Origin: Streptomyces coelicoflavus
Lineage (GTDB): Bacteria; Actinomycetota; Actinomycetes; Streptomycetales; Streptomycetaceae
Assembly (NCBI RefSeq): GCF_003112555.1
Contig: NZ_BEWB01000005.1
Span: 558,001 to 622,000 of the forward strand
Reading direction: 5' to 3'
DNA: 64,000 nt
In this document: one piece after another, positions 17,925 through 25,044 of the stretch
How positions within the stretch are numbered: position 1 is the first letter of the stretch
Layout of the letters: the number at the start of each line of letters is the position of its first letter
Translations under genes and position numbers: made by a program
Notes under the pieces: generated by a model
What the model was told of the DNA's origin: nothing
Databases searched by the model: none
The model's input: only the letters and a program-made list of their open reading frames with translations

Positions 17925-18908
17925 ATGGACGAGCGCACTTTCGGCAGGTCGGATCAGCACGCGTCGGTGATCGGCCTCGGCACCTGGCAACTGGGCGCCG
18001 ACTGGGGAGACGTCGACGACAAGGAAGCCCTCGCGGTACTGGAGGCGGCGGCCGAGTCGGGGGTGACCTTCTTCGACACGGCGGACGTCTACGGCGACGG
18101 GCGCAGCGAGCAGACCATCGCGACCTTCCTGGCGAGCAGGCCCGACCTGCACGTGCTGGTCGCCACCAAGATGGGCCGCCGGGTCGACCAGATCCCGCAG
18201 AACTACGTCCTGGACAACTTCCGGGAGTGGAACGACCGCTCCCGCCGCAATCTCGGCGTCGACCGGCTCGACCTGGTGCAGCTGCACTGCCCGCCGACGC
18301 CCGTCTACTCCAGCGACGAGGTGTTCGACGCCCTGGACACCCTCGTCGAGGAGGAGCGCGTCGCCGCGTACGGCGTGAGCGTCGAGACGTGCGAGGAGGC
18401 GCTGACCGCGATCGCCCGGCCGAACGTGGCCGGCGTCCAGATCATCCTCAACCCGTTCCGCATGAAGCCCCTGCGCGAGGTCCTGCCCGCGGCCCGCGAG
18501 GCCGGCGTCGGCATCATCGCCCGGGTGCCGCTGGCCTCCGGTCTGCTGACCGGCAAGTACACCAAGGACACCGTCTTCGCGGCCAACGACCACCGGAACT
18601 TCAACCGGCACGGCGAGGCCTTCGACCAGGGCGAGACCTTCTCCGGCGTCGACTACGCCACCGGCGTGGAGGCCGCCGCCGAGTTCGCCGCGCTCGCCCC
18701 CGAGGGATACACCCCGGCCCAGCTCGCGCTGCGCTGGATCGTCCAGCAGCCCGGCGTGACGAGCGTGATCCCGGGCGCCCGTTCGCCCGAGCAGGCCCGC
18801 GCCAACACGGACGCCGCCCGGCTGCCGGAGCTGTCCGACGCCACCCTCGCCGCGATCCGCGACCTCTACGAGCGGCGCGTCAAGGACCAGGTGGAGGGCC
18901 GCTGGTAG
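17925..18908 (+). CDS. Aldo/keto reductase
   Basis: A 327-residue AKR barrel. GLGTWQLGADWG, FFDTADVYGDGRSE (catalytic Asp/Tyr), ATKMGRR (catalytic Lys), LHCPP (catalytic His) and IPGARSPEQ (cofactor) are all present. It follows the FAD monooxygenase gene by 12 bp in the same direction, so the two may form an oxidation/reduction operon. Third AKR gene in the window, not obviously a recent duplicate of the others. Confidence 0.9.
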   Translation: MDERTFGRSDQHASVIGLGTWQLGADWGDVDDKEALAVLEAAAESGVTFFDTADVYGDGRSEQTIATFLASRPDLHVLVATKMGRRVDQIPQNYVLDNFREWNDRSRRNLGVDRLDLVQLHCPPTPVYSSDEVFDALDTLVEEERVAAYGVSVETCEEALTAIARPNVAGVQIILNPFRMKPLREVLPAAREAGVGIIARVPLASGLLTGKYTKDTVFAANDHRNFNRHGEAFDQGETFSGVDYATGVEAAAEFAALAPEGYTPAQLALRWIVQQPGVTSVIPGARSPEQARANTDAARLPELSDATLAAIRDLYERRVKDQVEGRW

Positions 18909-18926
18909 ACGGCCCCGGGCGCTGCC

Positions 18927-19268
18927 TCACGGCACCAGGAGCAACTGCCGTTCCCGCTCCTGGTCGCCGGAGGCCGCTCCCTCGTCGCGCGCGGTGAAGG
19001 CACGGGACAGCGTCTCGCTCGCCGCCTCCACCGCCTGCGGTGTGCCCTGCACGGTGACCGTCACCGGCCCGGACAGCGCCCCGCCCGCTGCCGGGGCGGC
19101 GGCCCGCGGGGCGTCCGGGGAGTCGAAGGTCGCGGTGCGCACCGTCGCCCCCTCGTCCGCGGGCAGGTCGCCGGGGGCACCGAAGACGCCCTCCAGCGCG
19201 TGGACGATCGCCCGCGCGTCGTCGATGCCGCCGCCGTCGAGCGTCACGGTGAGCTGAGTGTCGGACAT
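18927..19268 (-). CDS. Small hypothetical protein, CBASS-unrelated effector-like fold not recognised
   Basis: A 113-residue protein that I cannot assign. It begins MSDTQLTVTLDGGGIDDAR and continues with an Ala/Gly-rich middle and the strand VTVTVQGTPQAVE, a beta-alpha-beta pattern. There is no signal peptide or membrane segment. GGAAGG precedes the ATG at 19268, and codon bias is coding-like. It converges on the aldo/keto reductase gene with an 18-bp gap. Confidence 0.6.
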   Translation of the reverse strand: MSDTQLTVTLDGGGIDDARAIVHALEGVFGAPGDLPADEGATVRTATFDSPDAPRAAAPAAGGALSGPVTVTVQGTPQAVEAASETLSRAFTARDEGAASGDQERERQLLLVP

Positions 19269-19420
19269 CCTTCGCCTTCCTTGCCGCGCCCGGGTGGGTC
19301 CCGGCCCGTGTAACCGCCCCCCGATCACCCAAACCGGGTGTCGCCGCCGGACCTGCGCCTGAGTACGGGGATCCCGGGAAGAGGGAAGGGGACGCAGGCG
19401 ACGGTCGACGGGAGGCAGAC

Positions 19421-19936
19421 GTGACGCACTCGGACTCGGACTCGGGATCGGCCGGGGGACAGACCCGGCGCAGGGGGCGCAACGAGACCGAGGAGGAACG
19501 GGCCGACCGGATGTGGACGGAGCTGATCCAGGAGGTCCGCGTCGCGCAGATGGGCGTGCAGATCCTGTTCGGCTTCCTGCTCACCGTCGTGTTCCAGCCC
19601 AAGTACGACACCCTCTCGGACACCGATCAGACGATCTACCTGATCACCGTGGTCCTCGGTGCCGTGACGACCGGTGCCCTGATCGGACCGGTGTCCCTGC
19701 ACCGCCTCGTCTCCGGGCGGCGGGTGAAACCCCAGGCGGTGCGATGGGCGTCCCGGCTGACGGTGCTCGGCCTGGTGCTGCTGCTCGCGACGACGGCCTG
19801 CTCGCTCCTGCTGATCCTGCGCGTCGCGACGCACGACGGCTTCGTGCCCTACCTGGTCGCCGGCGTGGTGCTCTGGTACCTGCTGTGCTGGTTCGGGATC
19901 CCCCTGTGGACCCGGCACCGCCACACGGCCCGCTGA
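19421..19936 (+). CDS. DUF6328-type four-helix membrane protein
   Basis: A 171-residue membrane protein. A charged N-terminus (RRRGRNETEEERADRMWTE) precedes the conserved ELIQEVRVAQMGVQILFGFLL segment, followed by three more hydrophobic helices and a basic tail. This pattern matches an actinobacterial family of unknown function (DUF6328, from memory). GTG start at 19421. Confidence 0.72.
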   Translation: MTHSDSDSGSAGGQTRRRGRNETEEERADRMWTELIQEVRVAQMGVQILFGFLLTVVFQPKYDTLSDTDQTIYLITVVLGAVTTGALIGPVSLHRLVSGRRVKPQAVRWASRLTVLGLVLLLATTACSLLLILRVATHDGFVPYLVAGVVLWYLLCWFGIPLWTRHRHTAR

Positions 19937-19971
19937 GGCAGCGCGCCCCGGCGGCCGGGCCCGGTGGCCCC

Positions 19972-20400
19972 TCAGCCCTCGGCGGTCAGCTCGGCGAGGA
20001 AGTCGTCGGCGCGCACCTCTTCCTCGCCGGGCCGGACCACCGTGTACGTCTCGCGCAGGAACGCCTCGACGGCCGCGGCCCACACGAACACCACCGCGCG
20101 GTGGCGCTCCCCGTCGGCCCGGTCGTCGCCGAGCAGTTCGAGGCGCAGCTCGTCCCACATGCCCCGCGACTCGGGCCGCATCCGCACGTCGCCCACCCCG
20201 ACCGGGCGGGTGAGGCCCTCACCGACCATCTCCCGGTCCAGCGCCCATTCGGCGAGCACCCGTCCGTCGTGGCTGAAGACCACGGTGAGGGCGAAGGGGT
20301 CCGCCGCGTCGTAACCGAGGTGGGCGAGGACCGGGAACCGGTCGCCGGCGTCGCCCGCCTGGAGCTGCACGACCATGGTCTTGTGCACGACGGTGTTCAC
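19972..20400 (-). CDS. ssgC: SsgA-like sporulation and cell-division protein (probably SsgC)
   Basis: A 142-residue SALP, a family confined to sporulating actinomycetes that controls septum localisation and peptidoglycan maintenance during sporulation. Family features: VLAHLGYDAADPFALTVVF, WALDREMVGEGL and the GVGDVRMRP loop. The GTG at 20400 is chosen because GGAGG lies five bases upstream and gives the usual length; the longer frame to 20454 lacks such a site. Position relative to sigL/clpP3 suggests the ssgC paralogue. Confidence 0.85.
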   Translation of the reverse strand: MNTVVHKTMVVQLQAGDAGDRFPVLAHLGYDAADPFALTVVFSHDGRVLAEWALDREMVGEGLTRPVGVGDVRMRPESRGMWDELRLELLGDDRADGERHRAVVFVWAAAVEAFLRETYTVVRPGEEEVRADDFLAELTAEG

Positions 20401-20493
20401 GAGAGCCTCCAGGGGGACGGACGTAGAGCCCTCTAGTACCCGCTTCACGGGCAAGATGCTCCGGCGTTCGGGTGATTCGCCCGCCCGCCGGTT

Positions 20494-21471
20494 TCAGTCG
20501 CGGCCGAACGCCTCGCGCAGCGCGGGCAGCAGGGTCCGCTCCGACCAGTCCAGGAAGGCGGGTTGGGAGTCGCCGCCGATCTGCACCAGCGCGATCTCGG
20601 TGAACCCGGCCTCGACGTACGGGCGTACGGCCGCCACGAAGGCGTCGGGGTCGTCACCGCACGGGATGGAATCGGCGACGTCGTCGGGCGTCACGAACTG
20701 GGTGGCGGCGTCGAAGGAGTCCGGGTGCGGCAGCTCGGAGTTGACCTTCCAGCCGCTGCCGAACCAGCGGAACTGGGAGTGGGCCCGCTCGATCGCCGTG
20801 TCCCGGTCGGGATCGTAGGAGACGGGCAGCTGACCCACGCGCGGCTTGCCCTCGCCGCCGTGCCGGCCGAAGGACTCCAGCAGCCCCGCCTTCGGCTCGG
20901 TGGCGATCACCAGGTCGGCCAACTCGCCCGCCAGCTCGCAGGAGCGCTCCCCGGAGACGGCGATGCCGATGGGCGGCGGACTGTCCGGCAGGTCCCACAG
21001 CCGGGCCGACTCCACGTCGAAGTGCGTGCCGCGGTGGTTCACATGGCCGCCCCGGAACAGCGCCCGGATGATCTCCACGGCTTCCCGGAGCATCTCGTGC
21101 CGTACGTCGACCGAGGGCCAGCCGCCGCCCGTCACGTGCTCGTTGAGGTTCTCTCCGGAGCCGAGACCCAGCCGGAACCGGCCCTCCGACAGCAGCTGGA
21201 GCGTCGCCGCCTTCTGCGCCACCACCGCCGGGTGGTAGCGGAACGTCGGACACGTCACGTAGGTCATCAGCGGGATGCGGGAGGTCGCCTGCGCCGCGGC
21301 GCCCAGCACGCTCCAGGCGTAGGGCGCGTGGCCCTGCGAGCGCAGCCAGGGGAAGTAGTGGTCCGAGGTCACCGAGAAGTCGAACCCCACCTCCTCGGCC
21401 CGCACCAGATGGCCGACGAGTTCCCGCGGGCCGGCCTGCTCGGTCATCATCGTGTATCCGATGTGTGCCAT
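20494..21471 (-). CDS. F420-dependent LLM-class oxidoreductase
   Basis: A 325-residue TIM-barrel luciferase-like protein of the glucose-6-phosphate dehydrogenase (FGD)/TIGR03557 type. Visible are IGYTMMTEQAGP, SVTSDHYFPW, GEGRFRLGLGSGENLNEH-type segment (reads SEGRFRLGLGSGENLNEH) and GIAVSGERSCELA. These enzymes use coenzyme F420, which actinomycetes make. The substrate is not predictable. Preceding genes run the same way but are spaced. Confidence 0.85.
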   Translation of the reverse strand: MAHIGYTMMTEQAGPRELVGHLVRAEEVGFDFSVTSDHYFPWLRSQGHAPYAWSVLGAAAQATSRIPLMTYVTCPTFRYHPAVVAQKAATLQLLSEGRFRLGLGSGENLNEHVTGGGWPSVDVRHEMLREAVEIIRALFRGGHVNHRGTHFDVESARLWDLPDSPPPIGIAVSGERSCELAGELADLVIATEPKAGLLESFGRHGGEGKPRVGQLPVSYDPDRDTAIERAHSQFRWFGSGWKVNSELPHPDSFDAATQFVTPDDVADSIPCGDDPDAFVAAVRPYVEAGFTEIALVQIGGDSQPAFLDWSERTLLPALREAFGRD

Positions 21472-21528
21472 GGCGGCCGAGTCCCCGCCCGGCCGGAGGG
21501 AAAACAGGGGGAAACGGGACGGAAGGGG

Positions 21529-23118
21529 TCACGCCGTGCCCTCCCGGAACGTTCCGAGGAAGGCGGCGAGCGCCCGCTCGTTCGCGCTGTCGTCCCAGTC
21601 GCCGGCCGGCGTCGTCCACCGCAGCGAGAAGCTGCGTCCCCCGCCGAGCAGGAAGCCGCGGCCGAAGGTACGTACCCGGGCGCCGTCGCCCCGGGCCAGC
21701 CACTCCATGTCGGCCGCCTCGCGCCCCCGGTAGGTGGTGGCGCGGATGGCGCCGATCCGCCGGTAGCCGCCGGAGCGTTCGAGGCCCGGCTCGACGTCGT
21801 CCCGCCAGACGGCCACCGGGTCGTCGCCCGCGCGCCTGCTGTAGGTGACGGCGAGGGTGCGCGGGTCGCCGGACGCGCCGAAGACCACCCGGTAGGCGCC
21901 GCCCGGCACCCGGGAGGTGTCCAGCCGCCGCCAGTCCTCGGGGAGGGCGACGGAGAAGCCCTCCGGCGCCTCGTAGCGGCGGAACCCGGCCGGCGCGGAG
22001 GGACCCGGCGCGGAGGGTGAGGTGCCGGTGCCGGGCCCGCCCGCGGGGGAGGAGGGTCCGGAGCCGGTGGGCGGGACGGCGGGGGCCGAGGTGCGGCGTC
22101 CGGCGCCCGCCTCGGCGCCGTCATCCGCACCTGGGCGCCCGTCGGTGAGGGCGAGGGCGGTGAGGACGGCGGCCGTCACCGCGACGACGGCCAGGGCCGT
22201 CCCGGCGACCACGGTCCGCCGCGACCGGCCGCGACCCGTCTTCCGGGCGACCGCGTCCCCACTGCGCGGCCCCGTCCGGGGCACCTCGCCCCCGGCCCCG
22301 TCGGGGTCCTCCGCCAGCGCCCGGGCGAGGGCCGCGCGCACCACGGGCCGGGTCAGCCGCTCCCGGGAGTTCTTGCGCAGCAGCCCCTGCACGGCCTGGG
22401 TGAGCGGCCCGGCACGCACCGGCGTGCGCAGCGGCAGCCGGTCGACCCCCCTCAGCGTCGCCTCGGGCCGGCCCCGGTCACGGAACGGAGGACGGCCCTC
22501 GACCATCGTGTAGAGGATCGCGCCCAGCGTCCACAGGTCGGCCGCGGGACCGATCCGCTCGTCGCGGGCCTGCTCGGGCGAGGCGTACGCGGGTGCGGTC
22601 AGCCGGGGCGCGAGGGTGGCGCCCGCCAGCCCGAAGCCGGTGACGACGACGGAGCCCTCCTCGCGCACGAACACCTGCCCCGGACTCAGCTCGCCGTGCG
22701 TCACGCCGTGCGCGTGCGCCGCCTCCAGCACCGCGAGCAGCTCCAGACCGACGCGCGCGGCCCGGGCGTGGCCGAACGCGCCCCGGCGGTCCAGGAGATC
22801 GCCGAGCGGAACACCGGCGACCCATTCGGACACCGTCCACAGCGTGCCGTCCGCGACCACCGCGTCCAGCACCGCCGCGATCCGGCCGGGGCACAGCGCG
22901 GCCATCGCCCCAGCGGTGCGGACCACCCGGTCCGGGGCCCGGCGGCCCGCCCCGCCGGACCGCTCCTGCGGCAGCGCGATCCGCGTGACCAGGCAGGGAC
23001 GTCCCGTCGTGGCGTCCTCCCCGGACCAGCACACACGGTTCGTCTCGCGCTGGACGACCTCGAACAGGCGGTAGCGTCCGGCGACCAGCTCGTGTGGGGA
23101 GACGTGCGCCCTGCCCAT
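21529..23118 (-). CDS. Membrane-anchored serine/threonine pseudokinase
   Basis: A 529-residue PknB-like protein: kinase-like domain (residues 10-260), proline-poor basic juxtamembrane stretch, one membrane helix (VVAGTALAVVAVTAAVLTAL), a Ser/Pro/Gly-rich spacer and an extracellular domain (YEAPEGFSVALPEDWRRL). Catalytic residues are gone: no Gly-loop, the beta-3 Lys segment reads LVTRIA, HRD reads HGE and DFG reads GFG. ASPEQ and the F-helix DLWTLG survive. Probably a binding or scaffold protein. ATG 23118 has GAGGG at six-base spacing; ATG 23124 is less well placed. Confidence 0.83.
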   Translation of the reverse strand: MGRAHVSPHELVAGRYRLFEVVQRETNRVCWSGEDATTGRPCLVTRIALPQERSGGAGRRAPDRVVRTAGAMAALCPGRIAAVLDAVVADGTLWTVSEWVAGVPLGDLLDRRGAFGHARAARVGLELLAVLEAAHAHGVTHGELSPGQVFVREEGSVVVTGFGLAGATLAPRLTAPAYASPEQARDERIGPAADLWTLGAILYTMVEGRPPFRDRGRPEATLRGVDRLPLRTPVRAGPLTQAVQGLLRKNSRERLTRPVVRAALARALAEDPDGAGGEVPRTGPRSGDAVARKTGRGRSRRTVVAGTALAVVAVTAAVLTALALTDGRPGADDGAEAGAGRRTSAPAVPPTGSGPSSPAGGPGTGTSPSAPGPSAPAGFRRYEAPEGFSVALPEDWRRLDTSRVPGGAYRVVFGASGDPRTLAVTYSRRAGDDPVAVWRDDVEPGLERSGGYRRIGAIRATTYRGREAADMEWLARGDGARVRTFGRGFLLGGGRSFSLRWTTPAGDWDDSANERALAAFLGTFREGTA

Positions 23119-23257
23119 GGCCATCCCTCGTTCGCACCGCCGGCTCTCGGCTTGACCAGAGGTACGTCGAGGGGACCGGGGTGCGTTCAGCGCCGGCGCC
23201 CGACCGGCCCCTTTCTGACCCTTCTTCAAAAAGGCGGGCCCGGGGCCGTCCCGGGCG

Positions 23258-24217
23258 TCAGCGCAGTCCGAAGCGGTCCGCCCACACCGCCATGTCGGCC
23301 ACCGTGGCGTTGCCGCCGCACACCACGAGCCCGATCCGGGCCTCGTCGCCGACCCGCTCCACCACCCGCCGGGCCGCCGGCAGCAGACAGCCGGCGGCCG
23401 GTTCGGTCCACACCTTGGCGTGCTCGGCGAACGCCAGCGAACCCCGGACCGCCTCCCCGTCCGGCACCACCAGCACCTCGGTGACCAGCTCCGCGACATG
23501 GTCGTACGTCAGCCGCGAGACGGACGGCGCGCTGAGCGTGGTGACGACCGACGACAGCGGCACCGTGAGCGGCCCGCCCTCCGCCAGCGCCCGTGACATG
23601 GCCTCGGCGCCCTCGGTCTCCACGCCCCAGACCCGCACCCCTGGCCGCAGCGCCCGCAGCGCCGCCGCCACGCCCGCGATCAGCCCGCCGCCCCCGATGC
23701 TCACCAGCACGTCGGTGAGGTCCGGGGCGTCCTCGGCGAACTCCAGTCCCACGGTGCCCTGGCCCGCGACCACCACGGGGTCGTCGAAGGGGTGGACCAG
23801 GGTCAGCCCCTCCTCCCGGAGCCGGGTGACGAGCGCGAAGGCACTGTCCATGCCGTCGGTGAGCCGTACGACGGCGCCCGCCTCCTCGGCGATCTCCACC
23901 GAACGGGCCGGCGCCGTACGCGGCATGACCACCGTGGCCTTCACGTCCAGGGCCGCGGCCATCACCGCCACCGCGATGCCGTGGTTGCCGCCGCTGACCG
24001 CGACGACACCGGCGGCCCGCTCGGCGTCGGTCAGCGACAGCAGCTTCGCCGTCGCGCCGCGCGCCTTGAACGAGCCGGTGCGCTGGAGCAGCTCCAGCTT
24101 CGCGGTGACCGGGACGCCGAGCAGCGCGGACAGCCCCGGGCTCGGCACGGTCGGGGTGCGTACGACGTGTCCGGCGATCCGCTCGGCCGCGGCTTCGATC
24201 TCCGTGATCGCGATCAA
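23258..24217 (-). CDS. Threonine/serine dehydratase-like PLP enzyme
   Basis: A 319-residue fold-type II PLP enzyme. The Schiff-base lysine is in GSFKARGA, the substrate loop is SGGNHG, and the phosphate-binding loop is SIGGGGLIAGV. The length without a regulatory ACT domain fits a catabolic threonine dehydratase or serine racemase-like enzyme that makes 2-oxobutyrate or pyruvate. The start is TTG at 24217, supported by GGAAGGAAG upstream and by family length. Confidence 0.87.
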   Translation of the reverse strand: MIAITEIEAAAERIAGHVVRTPTVPSPGLSALLGVPVTAKLELLQRTGSFKARGATAKLLSLTDAERAAGVVAVSGGNHGIAVAVMAAALDVKATVVMPRTAPARSVEIAEEAGAVVRLTDGMDSAFALVTRLREEGLTLVHPFDDPVVVAGQGTVGLEFAEDAPDLTDVLVSIGGGGLIAGVAAALRALRPGVRVWGVETEGAEAMSRALAEGGPLTVPLSSVVTTLSAPSVSRLTYDHVAELVTEVLVVPDGEAVRGSLAFAEHAKVWTEPAAGCLLPAARRVVERVGDEARIGLVVCGGNATVADMAVWADRFGLR

Positions 24218-24296
24218 GGCAGTCTTCCTTCCGGCGCGGGCGGTGATCCGCGCCCGTACGCAGCCTTTCGCGCGAGCCCCCCAAGGTCAACAAGTC

Positions 24297-24313
24297 GCCG
24301 GCACAGGGCCGGC
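24297..24313 (-). terminator. Short hairpin after the AIM24 gene
   Basis: GCCGGC arms around a 5-nt loop directly abut the stop codon of the AIM24 gene. Small, but at the right place and on the right strand. Confidence 0.35.
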
Positions 24314-24991
24314 TCAGTGCTGCTGCGTCTTCTGCGGCGCCGCCTCGCTCGGCCGTACGACGACGAAGCCCTCGCCCTGGAGCACCAGCTGGACCGCCTC
24401 GCCCGAACCGCCGCGCAGCATCGAGCCGATGGACTGCGAACGGTGCAGGGAGGTCGCCAGCCCCGCGGACCAGCCGACGACCGCGTCCGTGTCCACGTAC
24501 ACCGGGTACTGGTGCGAGACCGGAATGACCAGCGGGTCGCCCTCGCACACCAGGCCCAGCCTGCCGTGCCCGGTGAAGACGCTGTTGAACAGTCCGCCGC
24601 CGGCGATGCCCGCGCCCTTCACGGTGGCGATGCGGTACGACAACGACACGTCGAAGCACAGGACGTTGCGGCCGTTGACCGTGAACTCGTCGCCGGGCTC
24701 GACCTCGACGACGAAGCAGTTCTGGGCCTCGTTCGCGAACCAGGCCTCGCCCTGTCCGCGCACCGCCATCAGCGGCAGACCCTCCCCGGTGACCGCGCGC
24801 TTGAGCATGCCGCCCACGCCCTGGCCCTTGCGCTCGAACTGCAGACTGCCCCGGTAGGCGATCATCGCGCCCTGTCTGGCGAGCATCTCGCCGTTCACCG
24901 CGTACCGGATGCACTTGGCGTTCTCGACGGTCATGCCCGGCGCCGTGGCGGGCCGCACCATGTGCTCGCTGGAAAAGAGGTCACCCTTCAT
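24314..24991 (-). CDS. AIM24-family protein
   Basis: A 225-residue double-layered beta-helix protein of the AIM24/TerD-adjacent family. It shows ENAKCIRYAVNGEMLARQGAMI, VEPGDEFTVNGRNVLCFD and the GGGLFNSVFTGHG segment that defines it. Homologues are found widely without a settled bacterial role; the yeast protein affects mitochondrial membrane organisation. The ATG at 24991 lacks a strong ribosome binding site. It lies 53 bp downstream of the LuxR regulator gene, same strand. Confidence 0.87.
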   Translation of the reverse strand: MKGDLFSSEHMVRPATAPGMTVENAKCIRYAVNGEMLARQGAMIAYRGSLQFERKGQGVGGMLKRAVTGEGLPLMAVRGQGEAWFANEAQNCFVVEVEPGDEFTVNGRNVLCFDVSLSYRIATVKGAGIAGGGLFNSVFTGHGRLGLVCEGDPLVIPVSHQYPVYVDTDAVVGWSAGLATSLHRSQSIGSMLRGGSGEAVQLVLQGEGFVVVRPSEAAPQKTQQH

Positions 24992-25044
24992 GACGGCATC
25001 GTGGCCCGGAGCGTTCCGTTCCGCCAAGATCCGGTGCGGCCGGA

